From CAMFTQ01 sp051881615 (lineage in GTDB: Bacteria; Bacillota; Clostridia; Oscillospirales; Acutalibacteraceae), in NCBI GenBank assembly GCA_051881615.1, contig JBJEQF010000035.1, positions 1 through 64,000 of the forward strand: DNA of 64,000 nucleotides, given 5' to 3'. The position numbers and the translations under genes were made by a program. Below are positions 25,840-34,580 of the stretch, in pieces. Below the pieces are notes generated by a model. The model was not told the origin of the DNA. It was given only the letters and a program-made list of their open reading frames with translations, and made no database searches. Within the stretch, counting starts at the first letter, position 1. Every line of letters starts with the position of its first letter.

Positions 25840-26718
25840 TTATGATTTCAAATCGCCCTGCGGCTCCATTTTTGTTCCGTTCTTTTCACATTCATACAGT
25901 TTGGCGTCCACAAGAAAGCGGTACCAGTACGCTTGCAGAAAGGTGAAAATTTTTCCTTCCTTTCCGTCTAAAAAGCCAAGACGTATGTAATAACGATAGA
26001 AAAAGTAAAAATGTGAACGAAAAAATTTCGGCAGGCTGTAATATCCGTGATTTTTGATAAATCTTTTAAGCTTAGCTTGTAAGGACTGTGATGTTTCGGT
26101 TACGGATTCTCCACCGTTTTCGGAATCCTTTTTCATCTGATAATCAAGAACTTCCTTATTGCTGTACCAGTTGTGTTTATTTATCCACCACTCAAGACTT
26201 TTATTGTTATTGTCGCAAAAATCACACTTGAACGTTACCGCTTCGCCGTCTGTAATAATCAGATGCTCATCCATAAGCTTCATCTCAGACATTCCGTGAC
26301 CTGTACGGAAAATCCGCAACAGCAGCTGCGGATACATTCCTCCGTGCTTAAGCCAGCGTCCCATAAAATAAACGCGGCGGCGCAGAATTACTCCGTTGAC
26401 CGTATCGGGCAAAGTATCAAGTCTTTCGGATATTTCGTCGGCAAGCTCGGGTGTAAACTCCTCGTCTGCATCAACCTTCATTACCCATTGCGTGTCGACA
26501 CCGATATTTTCAAGCGCCCAGTTAAACTGTGCTGCGTGGTTTTCAAAGGTATGCTCATACACATCAGCTCCTAAAGAACGGGCAAGCTCAACTGTATCAT
26601 CAGTGCTGTGGCTGTCAACGATAACAATTCTTCTTGCAATTCCACAAAAGGATTCAATGCATTTTCTTAAATTTTTCTCTTCATTCTTTGTAAGAATTAT
26701 AACGGTTAAGTCAGCCAT
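25840..26718 (-). CDS. Glycosyltransferase family 2 (WaaE/KdtX-like)
   Basis: GT2 enzyme of 292 residues beginning ADLTVIILTKNEEKNLRKCI and containing IVDSHSTDDTVELARSLGAD, VMKVDADEEFTPEL (DxD-type) and a MDEHLI segment. The overall pattern resembles the WaaE/KdtX beta-glucosyltransferases and related lipopolysaccharide-core enzymes. ATG at 26718 has AAGGTGG seven bases upstream; the frame to 26772 is longer but lacks family sequence. It follows the rhamnose genes. The acceptor here is a glycan intermediate of unknown structure. Confidence 0.87.
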   Translation of the reverse strand: MADLTVIILTKNEEKNLRKCIESFCGIARRIVIVDSHSTDDTVELARSLGADVYEHTFENHAAQFNWALENIGVDTQWVMKVDADEEFTPELADEISERLDTLPDTVNGVILRRRVYFMGRWLKHGGMYPQLLLRIFRTGHGMSEMKLMDEHLIITDGEAVTFKCDFCDNNNKSLEWWINKHNWYSNKEVLDYQMKKDSENGGESVTETSQSLQAKLKRFIKNHGYYSLPKFFRSHFYFFYRYYIRLGFLDGKEGKIFTFLQAYWYRFLVDAKLYECEKNGTKMEPQGDLKS

Positions 26719-26798
26719 TTTTGCCACCTTTGATATTGAAATGCAGTAAAAATATGAACAGCATTTCTGCAATTACAAATAATACCTAATATATTGTC

Positions 26799-27401
26799 TT
26801 AAAACTTAAATGTATCTTTAAGTCCCAGCCATTTTTGATCCTTATCGCTGAGATTGAGTTTTGCTCCGTCTGAAAGCGTGTAGCCGTCTGCACAGGCAGA
26901 GCCTTTGTATTCGCCGATTACCTGCGGCCACTCAATGCCGATTTCGGGGTCGTTCCACGCAAGACCGCCCTCATCGCCTGGATGGTAGAAATCGGTAACC
27001 TTGTAGCAAAACTTTGCAGTATCGGAAAGAACGAGAAAGCCGTGGGCAAAGCCCTCGGAAATGTAAAACTGCTTGTGGTTGTCCTCTGTCAGCTCAACGC
27101 CGAACCATTTGCCGTATGTTTTACTGCCGCTTCTTAAATCAACGGCAACATCAAATACAGAGCCCTCGATAACTCTGACGAGCTTTCCCTGCGGATACTG
27201 CTTTTGAAAATGCAGACCGCGCAGAACTCCCTTTGTGCTCATACTCTCATTATCCTGCACAAAGACCATATCAAGACCGGCTTCGTGCATATCGTTCTGA
27301 TTATAGGTTTCTGTAAAATAACCTCTGCTGTCACCGTGAATTGTAGGCTCAATAACATACAAACCCTCAATCGGTGCCTTTGTAACCTTAATCTGCCCCA
27401 T
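26799..27401 (-). CDS. rfbC: dTDP-4-dehydrorhamnose 3,5-epimerase
   Basis: Third step in dTDP-L-rhamnose synthesis: epimerises carbons 3 and 5 of dTDP-4-dehydro-6-deoxyglucose. The cupin-fold signatures are DSRGYFTETYN, GVLRGLHFQKQYPQGKLVRV with the catalytic His, and FYISEGFAHGF. Length is 200 residues, a little above the typical 180-190. The start follows AGAGGACAGATATT. It is the last of the four rhamnose genes, in order rfbA, rfbB, rfbD, rfbC along the minus strand, so rhamnose is a component of the glycan. Confidence 0.96.
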   Translation of the reverse strand: MGQIKVTKAPIEGLYVIEPTIHGDSRGYFTETYNQNDMHEAGLDMVFVQDNESMSTKGVLRGLHFQKQYPQGKLVRVIEGSVFDVAVDLRSGSKTYGKWFGVELTEDNHKQFYISEGFAHGFLVLSDTAKFCYKVTDFYHPGDEGGLAWNDPEIGIEWPQVIGEYKGSACADGYTLSDGAKLNLSDKDQKWLGLKDTFKF

Positions 27402-27436
27402 AATATCTGTCCTCTTCTAATTCTATAAAATCTGTG

Positions 27437-28339
27437 CTAAAAATCAAGCTCCTGCAAATATCTGCTTAATGCGTCCTGCCATACAGGCAACGGCTCAAAG
27501 CCTGCTTTAGTAAGCTTGCTCCTGTCAAGTCTGCTGTTAAAGGGACGTGACGCTTTGCTTAGTCCGTATTCCTGTGTAGTAACGGGAATAACCTCGGTGC
27601 TGTATCCAGCCTGTCTGAAAATCTCGCAGGCAAAGTCATACCAGCTGATGTATCCGCCCTCGTTTGTTGCGTGATAGTATCCGTACTTTTCTGTTTTGTT
27701 CATATCGACAAGCAGACGTGCCAAGTCATATGTGTACGTAGGAGTGCCTATCTGGTCGCAGACAACTCTGACAGTATCATACTTTTTTCCGACACCCAGC
27801 ATTGTCTTGATAAAATTCTTTCCGTTTTTGCCGAACACCCATGCAATACGCACTATAAAGTATTTATCTAAGGTACTGCTTACCGCCAGCTCGCCCTCAA
27901 GCTTTGTCTGACCGTAAACATTAAGAGGATTATAGCTTTTGCAGTCAGCCTGCCACGGCTCTGTACCCTGACCGTCAAACACATAGTCGGTGCTTATATA
28001 TGTCATTTTGCAGTCAAGCTTTTTGCAGACGTTTGCAATATTGCGTGTTCCGCCCGCATTGACAGCTCTGACCTTTTCGATATTTTCCTCGTCCTCGGCA
28101 TCATCTACGGCAGTCCACGCAGCACAGTGAATTACTGCGTCAGGCTTAACCTCTGAAATTACGCTTTCAACAGCCTTTGCATCTGTAATATCAAGGCTTA
28201 CATAATCAATATCCGATAAGCCATCTGCATTGAATTCGGGACTGACATCAGAGCCGATCCCCTCATATCCTCGTTTTTTTAGCTCGCACAGGACATCATA
28301 GCCTAACTGTCCGCCTGCGCCTGTAACAAAAAATTTCAT
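27437..28339 (-). CDS. rfbD: dTDP-4-dehydrorhamnose reductase
   Basis: Last step in dTDP-L-rhamnose synthesis: NAD(P)H-dependent reduction of the 4-keto group. It starts with KFFVTGAGGQLGYDVL (Rossmann), has STDYVFDG and the catalytic YGQTKLEGE, then RIAWVFG, all typical of RmlD. Its 300 residues are the family length. The start follows GAGGAGCTGAAAT. It lies 14 bases downstream of rfbB. Confidence 0.96.
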   Translation of the reverse strand: MKFFVTGAGGQLGYDVLCELKKRGYEGIGSDVSPEFNADGLSDIDYVSLDITDAKAVESVISEVKPDAVIHCAAWTAVDDAEDEENIEKVRAVNAGGTRNIANVCKKLDCKMTYISTDYVFDGQGTEPWQADCKSYNPLNVYGQTKLEGELAVSSTLDKYFIVRIAWVFGKNGKNFIKTMLGVGKKYDTVRVVCDQIGTPTYTYDLARLLVDMNKTEKYGYYHATNEGGYISWYDFACEIFRQAGYSTEVIPVTTQEYGLSKASRPFNSRLDRSKLTKAGFEPLPVWQDALSRYLQELDF

Positions 28340-28352
28340 ATTTCAGCTCCTC

Positions 28353-29372
28353 TTATCGGTTGCCGTACATTTTTTCGTAGTAATTCTGATATTCGCCGCT
28401 TATGATAGTTTCCCACCACTCACGGTTGTCAAGATACCACTTTATTGTTTTCTTTATGCCGTCCTTGAACATTGTTTCGGGAAGCCAGCCAAGCTCGCTG
28501 TGAATTTTTGTAGGGTCAATTGCGTAACGCATATCGTGTCCCTTGCGGTCTGCAACATATGTAATAAGGCTCTCGGGCTTGTTAAGCTCCTTGCATATGA
28601 GCCTCACGATATCAATGTTTTTCATTTCATTATGTCCGCCTATGTTATAAACCTCGCCGACTCTGCCCTTGTGAATAATCAGATCTATAGCCTTACAATG
28701 GTCCTCAACGTACAGCCAGTCACGGACGTTCAAGCCCTCTCCGTAAACAGGAAGCGGCTTATCGTTGAGCGCATTTGCAATCATAAGAGGAATAAGCTTT
28801 TCGGGAAAATGATACGGTCCGTAATTATTTGAACAGCGGCTGATAGTAACAGGCAGACCGTAGGTTCTCTGATAAGCCAGCACCAGCAAATCAGCGGCAG
28901 CCTTTGATGATGAATAAGGACTGCTTGTATGAATGGGAGTTTCCTCCGTAAAAAACAAATCAGGTCTGTCAAGCGGCAAATCGCCGTAAACCTCGTCTGT
29001 TGAAACCTGATGATATCTTGTAATACCGTACTTTCGGCAGGCGTCCATCAGCGTTGCCGTACCCATTATATTTGTCTGTAAAAATATACCGGGATCCTCT
29101 ATGCTTCTGTCAACGTGAGATTCAGCCGCAAAATTAACGACAACATCGGGGTGTTCTTCTTCAAATAATCCGTAAACGGCATCTCTGTCACAAATATCTG
29201 CCCTTACAAAACGGAAATTCGGGTTATCCATAACAGGCGCAAGTGTTGACAGATTGCCGGCATAGGTGAGCTTATCCAGACAAATAATGCGGTAGTCGGG
29301 ATATTTATCAAGCATATGAAAAACGAAATTACTTCCGATAAAGCCTGCTCCGCCGGTAACTATTATATTCAT
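28353..29372 (-). CDS. rfbB: dTDP-glucose 4,6-dehydratase
   Basis: Second step in dTDP-L-rhamnose synthesis: NAD-dependent oxidation, dehydration and reduction of dTDP-glucose. MNIIVTGGAGFIGSNFVFHM is the Rossmann start. The catalytic region has VSTDEVYGDL and YSSSKAAADL (Y-x3-K), followed by SRCSNNYGPYHFPEKLIP. It is 339 residues long. The ATG at 29372 has AAAGGA upstream; the two-codon longer TTG start is unlikely. Confidence 0.96.
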   Translation of the reverse strand: MNIIVTGGAGFIGSNFVFHMLDKYPDYRIICLDKLTYAGNLSTLAPVMDNPNFRFVRADICDRDAVYGLFEEEHPDVVVNFAAESHVDRSIEDPGIFLQTNIMGTATLMDACRKYGITRYHQVSTDEVYGDLPLDRPDLFFTEETPIHTSSPYSSSKAAADLLVLAYQRTYGLPVTISRCSNNYGPYHFPEKLIPLMIANALNDKPLPVYGEGLNVRDWLYVEDHCKAIDLIIHKGRVGEVYNIGGHNEMKNIDIVRLICKELNKPESLITYVADRKGHDMRYAIDPTKIHSELGWLPETMFKDGIKKTIKWYLDNREWWETIISGEYQNYYEKMYGNR

Positions 29373-29389
29373 AATCAAAATCCTTTCAT

Positions 29390-30286
29390 TCAGCGCAATT
29401 CATCTATGTATTTGCCGTCTAAAACGTCCTTTAGGTACTGACCGTACTGGTTTTTCTTAAGACGCTCGTAAACCGTCATTACGTCGTCCCTGTCAATCCA
29501 GCCGTTGAGATATGCTATTTCTTCAAGACAGGCTATCTTGCGGTTCTGATGTGTTTCAATCGTCTTGACAAAATTAGTAGCGTCAACAAGGCTTTCGTGA
29601 GTGCCTGTGTCAAGCCACGTAAAGCCCTGTCCCAGAAGCTCTACATTTAAGCTGTTGTTTTCAAGATAAATTTTGTTCAGGTCGGTAATCTCCAGCTCTC
29701 CCCTTGCGCTTGGCTTAAGGCTCTTTGCATAATCGACAACATTATTGTCATAAAAATACAAGCCTGTTACGCAATAATTGCTCTTTGGGTTTTCTGGCTT
29801 TTCTTCGATAGAAACGGCACGTCCTGTCTTGTCAAACTCCACTATTCCGAAGCGTTGGGGATCATCTACATAATAACCGAAGATAGTAGCTCCCTTTCCT
29901 GTTTCGGCATTTTCTCTGGCTGATTTCAGGCGCTTGTTCAAGCCGTGACCGAAAAAAATGTTATCGCCAAGCACCATTGCGACAGAATCGTTTCCGATAA
30001 ATTTTTCGCCGATAATAAACGCCTGTGCCAGTCCGTCGGGTGACGGTTGAACCTCGTAAGTAAAATTAACGCCGAACTGATGACCGTCACTGAGCAAATC
30101 CATAAATCGGGGAGTATCCTGCGGCGTAGATATTATCAGGATATCACGAATACCTGCGTTCATAAGAACAGATATCGGGTAGTAAATCATAGGTTTGTCA
30201 TAAATGGGCAGAAGCTGCTTTGAGGTTACCATTGTAAGAGGATAAAGTCTTGTACCGGAACCTCCGGCTAAAATGATTCCTTTCAT
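29390..30286 (-). CDS. rfbA: Glucose-1-phosphate thymidylyltransferase
   Basis: First step in dTDP-L-rhamnose synthesis: joins glucose 1-phosphate and dTTP. It opens with KGIILAGGSGTRLYPLTMVT, the nucleotide-binding loop, then has KQLLPIYDKPMIYYP and the metal-binding MVLGDNIFFG. At 298 residues the length is standard. ATG at 30286 follows TGGAGGCTTGACT; the TTG at 30292 overlaps the upstream gene. It heads the rfb block just after the first glycosyltransferase. Confidence 0.96.
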   Translation of the reverse strand: MKGIILAGGSGTRLYPLTMVTSKQLLPIYDKPMIYYPISVLMNAGIRDILIISTPQDTPRFMDLLSDGHQFGVNFTYEVQPSPDGLAQAFIIGEKFIGNDSVAMVLGDNIFFGHGLNKRLKSARENAETGKGATIFGYYVDDPQRFGIVEFDKTGRAVSIEEKPENPKSNYCVTGLYFYDNNVVDYAKSLKPSARGELEITDLNKIYLENNSLNVELLGQGFTWLDTGTHESLVDATNFVKTIETHQNRKIACLEEIAYLNGWIDRDDVMTVYERLKKNQYGQYLKDVLDGKYIDELR

Positions 30287-30288
30287 AG

Positions 30289-31584
30289 TCAAGCCTCCAG
30301 TATTGCGTCGATATATTTTTTAACAGAAATATCCTTAGTTAAATTCTTAACAAGATATTCTCTTCCGTTTTTGCCCATATTGATTATTTCCTGCGTTCCG
30401 GCGTTTTCAACAAACCATTCTATATTACGGGCAACTGCGTCATAGTCGCCCGGCTCACAGCACAGACCGCACCCTGTTTCTTCGATAATAAGCCTTGCCT
30501 CGGAGTTTTCCTCAAGAACACCTAAAACAGGCTTTCCGGCAGACATTACACCGTAGCACTTTGACGGCACAGATACGCCTTTTATTCCCTTTGCATTGAC
30601 GCACCAGTGAACATCTGCCGAATTAAGGCTGTAAATCAAATCTTCTTTTTCCTGATACGGAATAAAAACAACGTTTTCAAAGTGATGCCGCTTTGTATAA
30701 TCGACAAGAGTATCAAGCATACTTCCCGAGCCTACAAACGCAAACACTACCTCTCTGCCGTCTGATGTTTTACATCCGGATTCATATTCACCGCTTTTTG
30801 TTGTACCCTTGCGAAAACGCTTGATAACATTCATAAGCTTCGGAAGGTCGTAATACAAGCCGATATTACCCGAATACATAATTACAAATTTATTATCCAA
30901 ATTATATCTGCGCTTAAATTCAAGTACGTTTTCATCATCGGGCGGCAAAGGATAAATCTCTTTTTCGTCTATCCAGTTATTGATGAATGCACATTTCGGC
31001 ACTTTTTTATACTTAAACCGCTTGTTCAGTGTTTCTACCAAATCACGTCCCACTGTTATGACAAGATTGCTCCTTTTACAGCTGAATTTATCAAGAAGCA
31101 TCATCAGCTTAAGAATGAGCTTATTGTTTGAATAATTAACGGCCATTGTCTGTTCGGGGTTAAAGTCCTGAATATTGTAAATATATTTGGCGTGCTTTAC
31201 CCATTTTCCCCACACGCCGATTAAGCCGCCCAGAACAGGAGGCTGTGATATTGAAAATACGTAGTCCTGCTTTCCGACCTTGAACGTTGCACGTATTGCT
31301 CCGAAAAAATACGAAAGTATATTTTTAACACGGCTTACCGTGCTTTCCTTTGAAAATTCAGGCACACGAATTCTAAGAACCTCAACTCCGTTAATATTTT
31401 CACGGTAAAAACGCTTTTCTTTGTACTTTTCTTCTACCGTACCCAGATAGCTCGGGACAACACAAATAACCGTCACGTCAAATTTGTCAAGCATACCCTC
31501 TGCAAGCTCCTTGAGTATCTGACCTGTTGAGGCAACGTCAGGGAAATAGTAGTGAGCATAAATAAGTATTTTTTTCTTTTCCAT
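30289..31584 (-). CDS. Glycosyltransferase family 4 (WbuB-like)
   Basis: GT-B enzyme of 431 residues with YAHYYFPDVASTGQILKELA at the N-terminus and NIQDFNPEQT, the pattern of WbuB-type N-acetyl-L-fucosaminyl or similar transferases. The C-terminal donor-binding part includes GVSVPSKCYGVMSAGKPVLG and a late EEN/CGLCCEPGD region. The start follows CGGAGAGTTGTT. It is the second gene of the operon. Family members usually act early in repeat-unit assembly, but the substrate is not proven. Confidence 0.88.
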   Translation of the reverse strand: MEKKKILIYAHYYFPDVASTGQILKELAEGMLDKFDVTVICVVPSYLGTVEEKYKEKRFYRENINGVEVLRIRVPEFSKESTVSRVKNILSYFFGAIRATFKVGKQDYVFSISQPPVLGGLIGVWGKWVKHAKYIYNIQDFNPEQTMAVNYSNNKLILKLMMLLDKFSCKRSNLVITVGRDLVETLNKRFKYKKVPKCAFINNWIDEKEIYPLPPDDENVLEFKRRYNLDNKFVIMYSGNIGLYYDLPKLMNVIKRFRKGTTKSGEYESGCKTSDGREVVFAFVGSGSMLDTLVDYTKRHHFENVVFIPYQEKEDLIYSLNSADVHWCVNAKGIKGVSVPSKCYGVMSAGKPVLGVLEENSEARLIIEETGCGLCCEPGDYDAVARNIEWFVENAGTQEIINMGKNGREYLVKNLTKDISVKKYIDAILEA

Positions 31585-31596
31585 AACAACTCTCCG

Positions 31597-32154
31597 CTAC
31601 TGCTCAATAGTTTTAATAACCTTAGCAGGATTTCCCGCTATTACCGAGTTCGGTGGAAACTCTCCGCACACTACAGCGCCTGCTCCGACTACACAGCCGT
31701 CGCCGAGCCTTGTGCCCTTAAGAATGAGTGCGTTGCATCCGATAAAACAGTTTTTGCCGATTTCTATAGGACGTGTTCCGATTTTGCTCTTGTCATCAAT
31801 AAGCCTTGCCTGCGCCTCTATCGGATGAAAATCATTGTCTAAAATCTTTACATTTCCGCCGATATTTGTTCCGTCGCCGATACAAATGCTTGTTCTGGCA
31901 TAAATAACAGCGCCTGAAATACCGACATTATCACCTATAATTATCTTAGCCTCGGGGGTTCTCGTTACGATTATTGTACGTGAATACAGTCCTACCAGAT
32001 TAGACAGAAAGGAGCTTTTAATCACACAATTCTCTCCGATACAAAGGGTTGCTCCCTTTTTATTAAAAATCACGGGAGTTCCCTTTAGCAGAAGCTTTTT
32101 GCCGTATTTAACCCTTGTAGCCTTCATAATAAGCTTAAACCAATTACAGTTCAT
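31597..32154 (-). CDS. Hexapeptide-repeat acyltransferase
   Basis: Left-handed beta-helix acyltransferase with repeats such as IGENCVIKS, IGDNVGISGAVIY, IGDGTNIGGNVKIL and IGKNCFIGCNALIL. The catalytic His lies in NDFHPIE. The standard end, VIAGNPAKVIKTI, is present. It starts at ATG 32154, with GGGGGAA upstream; the GTG at 32166 also fits the frame but places the ribosome binding site inside the gene. It is the first gene of the polysaccharide operon, 77 bases past the promoter. Confidence 0.88.
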   Translation of the reverse strand: MNCNWFKLIMKATRVKYGKKLLLKGTPVIFNKKGATLCIGENCVIKSSFLSNLVGLYSRTIIVTRTPEAKIIIGDNVGISGAVIYARTSICIGDGTNIGGNVKILDNDFHPIEAQARLIDDKSKIGTRPIEIGKNCFIGCNALILKGTRLGDGCVVGAGAVVCGEFPPNSVIAGNPAKVIKTIEQ

Positions 32155-32230
32155 TATTTCCCCCACAGCTAACAGAAAAATTCACGGAGTTTCTATATAC
32201 TTCAAAATATACAATTATCCCATTTTTAAC

Positions 32231-32259
32231 ATTATAATACAAAATTAAAACTTTTTCAA
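32231..32259 (-). promoter_or_regulatory. Promoter of the polysaccharide operon
   Basis: On the minus strand TTGAAA (32259-32254) and TATAAT (32236-32231) are separated by exactly 17 bases, a strong sigma-A promoter. The first gene starts at 32154. I saw no internal terminator in the locus, so this may drive all genes down to 2764. The 32155-32460 gap otherwise holds the divergent nrdR promoter and AT-rich sequence. Confidence 0.75.
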
Positions 32260-32398
32260 CACTTAATGAAAGATAACTTGTTAATAACATTCTCAGTTTT
32301 TTCAGTAAAAAAGCAATAAATCATTACAAATCGTAATATTCACTCAATAATTTATATTTTTATTTAAAACAATGTAACTATTTGTAATTATTCTTTAA

Positions 32399-32427
32399 TT
32401 GAATATTAAACCCTGTGATGCTATAAT
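32399..32427 (+). promoter_or_regulatory. Promoter of nrdR
   Basis: TTGAAT (32399-32404) and TATAAT (32422-32427) have a 17-base spacer. Transcription would start near 32434, giving a short leader that includes the AGAGGTG ribosome binding site of nrdR. Confidence 0.75.
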
Positions 32428-32460
32428 AGTATTAGTGAAAGTAGAAACAGAGGTGTTGTT

Positions 32461-32919
32461 ATGAAATGTCCGTACTGCGGATTTGAAGAAAGTAAGGTTA
32501 TTGATTCCCGTTCTGCCGATGACGGTGAGCGTATTCGCCGCAGAAGAGAGTGTTTAAAATGCTCAAAGCGTTTCACAACTCACGAGGTTATTGAAACAGT
32601 GCCTATTGTTGTTATCAAGCGTGACAAGTCAAGACAGGTTTTTGACAGAGAAAAGCTTGTAACAGGCATTATGAGAGCCTGCGAAAAACGTCCCGTTTCG
32701 CTTGAGCAGGTTCAGAAAATTGTAGATGCCATTGAAACAAAGCTTCAAAGCGGATTTGAAAAGGAAGTCACATCACAGGCTATCGGCGAGCTTGTAATGG
32801 ATCAGCTTAAAAATATTGATGAGGTTTCTTACGTCAGATTTGCGTCTGTTTACCGTCAGTTCAAGGATATCAACACCTTTATGGATGAGCTGACAAAAAT
32901 TCTTTCACAGAAAAATTGA
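32461..32919 (+). CDS. nrdR: Transcriptional repressor of ribonucleotide reductase genes
   Basis: NrdR senses ATP/dATP and represses ribonucleotide reductase operons. The N-terminal zinc ribbon has CPYC and CLKC, and it is followed by an ATP-cone (about residues 49-139) with VVIKRDKSRQVFDREKLVTG. Its 152 residues are the family length. The start follows AGAGGTGTTGTT. It stands alone with its own promoter; nrdD-nrdG, the likely target, lies 10 kb downstream and has palindromes that look like NrdR boxes. Confidence 0.97.
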   Translation: MKCPYCGFEESKVIDSRSADDGERIRRRRECLKCSKRFTTHEVIETVPIVVIKRDKSRQVFDREKLVTGIMRACEKRPVSLEQVQKIVDAIETKLQSGFEKEVTSQAIGELVMDQLKNIDEVSYVRFASVYRQFKDINTFMDELTKILSQKN

Positions 32920-32957
32920 TACAAAGAATTCTTAATTTGCAGGATTTCATATTTTTT

Positions 32958-32994
32958 CAAGAAAAGGCTGTTTTTGTCAGTCTTTTCTTTTTTA
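32958..32994 (+). terminator. Intrinsic terminator after nrdR
   Basis: AAGAAAAGGCTG (from 32959) pairs with CAGTCTTTTCTT around a T-rich loop and runs into seven T. It lies about 40 bases past the nrdR stop. Confidence 0.7.
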
Positions 32995-33018
32995 TTACAG
33001 TAGTTCCTTTAAAATTTT

Positions 33019-33359
33019 AGGTTCTATTGCAAAAGTTGGGGTTTCAATTTATTTTGGTGATACAGAAAACCTCCACTGTGTAAGGGGAGATTTCCCTGTC
33101 AGGGAAAATGTCAGCTTCGCTGACAAAAGGTTCCCGCTTTCGGAGAAAGGTGGCACGAAGTGCCGGAGTGTTGTGGGTAATGCACAAAACTCACCGTACA
33201 ATCAAAGTATTAGTAAAGGCACAAAGTTTGTGCTATTGTGTCGGCTATGCCGACAGCTTTTCTGCGAAAAGCACAATCCCTAAGTCAAAAACATAGTTTT
33301 TGACAGCTCCCTTTACACAAGGGAGCCGACGTATAACCTCAACTTTTGAAAAAGAACCT
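33019..33359 (+). mobile_element. MITE-like repeat, copy 1
   Basis: A 341-base non-coding element. AGGTTCTATTGCAAAAG (from 33019) and the inverse CTTTTGAAAAAGAACCT at the right end form inverted terminal repeats of 20 bases with two mismatches. A TA flanks both sides when the outermost base is shared, as in IS630-type insertions. Inside are several hairpins, such as TGTCGGCTATGCCGACA and GTCAAAAAC/GTTTTTGAC. The last 120 or so bases recur nearly unchanged and inverted at 61.2 kb. No transposase is present; the short reading frame inside is not a gene. Confidence 0.7.
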
Positions 33360-33365
33360 AATTTA

Positions 33366-33402
33366 AAAAACCGACGTCATATCTGATATAACGTCGGTTT
33401 TT
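33366..33402 (-). terminator. Terminator after the LCP gene
   Basis: AAAACCGACGT and ACGTCGGTTTT pair with a further ATAT/ATAT extension, a stem of about 16 bp, and T-runs on both sides. It follows the LCP stop at 33405 on the minus strand and can also close transcription from the plus side. Confidence 0.75.
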
Positions 33403-33404
33403 GA

Positions 33405-34580
33405 TTATTCTGCAACATTAAAATATATGTCAAGGAAAATTTGGAAAAGCTCTTCTTCGTTATGATGATATTCGGCATATTGCCCTGCCCTTTTCATTTC
33501 TCCGGGGACATTTACAAATTCAATATTGCTGAACCCCTTGGTCAGAGCGTTAGTCGCAAGGAAGGTAATCTTGCCTGCGTCAAAATCAGTAACCATATAG
33601 TCGCTCATCATATTAAACATATTAAGAGGTGTTGATATATCCTCCTTTGTTCTTTCAACAACCTTTTTAACAAACGCTTCTAAATACTGTTTCTGACGGT
33701 TGTTGCGGAGCAGATTTGCGTTTACTATGTTCATATTTCTTTTTTGAACATATGTTGTAGCGTCATCACCCCAGAGCCAGAGCTTTTCTCCCTCGGTGAA
33801 CGGTCCTACAGTTTCTAAAGAGGTGAGCTGTATGCCGTCAACAGCGTCGTTAAGTACGGGAACAGCCGCAAGGTCAAGAGCAAAATATGAATTTATCTGT
33901 GTGCCGAAAAGGAGCTTTGAAACTGATTTTTTCACATTCTCACAGCTTTTTTCTCTGCCGTCACCGTAAGCATACGCTAAACACAGCTGAGTTTTATCTG
34001 TTCCTGCAAATTTGCCCGATGTGTCGTAAAGGTCGATTTCGGCTATTGTATCACGCGGAATATTTATGGCTGTGGTTTTGCCTGTCTGAGTATCGTGAGC
34101 TATAGCCAAAATCATATCAGCCTGTCCGCCCGTACCCGACACCGACTCATCAAGATTCTGCTTGTCTATGCCCATAGCAAGGACAGTTGTAATGTTATCG
34201 TTAGGCGTATATTTTACACCCTTATATGTAACGGTACGAAGGTTTTTCTCTACCTCAACCTCGCTGATGTCAGGTGCTTTGATTTCATTATCTGTATTTT
34301 GCAAAAGTGCATTTCTTCCGACAATATTCAGCGTAATTACCGTTGACACCATCAGCACAACAACAGATAAAACGGATATTAAGGCTATAAGAACCGCCTT
34401 TTTACCCTTGCTCATACGTTTTTTATGTTTATGCTTACGGGTTGGTTTTGCAAAAATATATCCGTCGTACTTGCCGATATCTTCTGCGTTTTTATTTTCG
34501 GTATTCTGCTCAGAGCTCATGATATTTAGATCCTGCTCGTTATTATCATCGCTGTTGCTGTTAATTTGTGAATTCATCAT
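33405..34580 (-). CDS. LytR-CpsA-Psr (LCP) family wall-glycan ligase
   Basis: LCP enzymes move teichoic acid or capsule chains from lipid carrier to peptidoglycan outside the membrane. A cytoplasmic, basic segment (KPTRKHKHKKRMSKGKK) precedes one membrane helix at about 63-83. The LCP domain follows, with VLAMGIDK, GGQADMILAIAHD, INIPRDTI (Arg binds pyrophosphate) and an N-terminal-to-middle AYAYGDGREK segment. Its ATG-ATG start overlaps the sortase stop. Lying just across nrdR from the polysaccharide operon, it is a candidate ligase for that glycan (inference). Confidence 0.93.
   Translation of the reverse strand: MMNSQINSNSDDNNEQDLNIMSSEQNTENKNAEDIGKYDGYIFAKPTRKHKHKKRMSKGKKAVLIALISVLSVVVLMVSTVITLNIVGRNALLQNTDNEIKAPDISEVEVEKNLRTVTYKGVKYTPNDNITTVLAMGIDKQNLDESVSGTGGQADMILAIAHDTQTGKTTAINIPRDTIAEIDLYDTSGKFAGTDKTQLCLAYAYGDGREKSCENVKKSVSKLLFGTQINSYFALDLAAVPVLNDAVDGIQLTSLETVGPFTEGEKLWLWGDDATTYVQKRNMNIVNANLLRNNRQKQYLEAFVKKVVERTKEDISTPLNMFNMMSDYMVTDFDAGKITFLATNALTKGFSNIEFVNVPGEMKRAGQYAEYHHNEEELFQIFLDIYFNVAE

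Noticed and set aside
33108..33296. Open frame inside the MITE-like repeat
   Set aside because: It consists of hairpin sequence, has no ribosome binding site and no protein-like composition.
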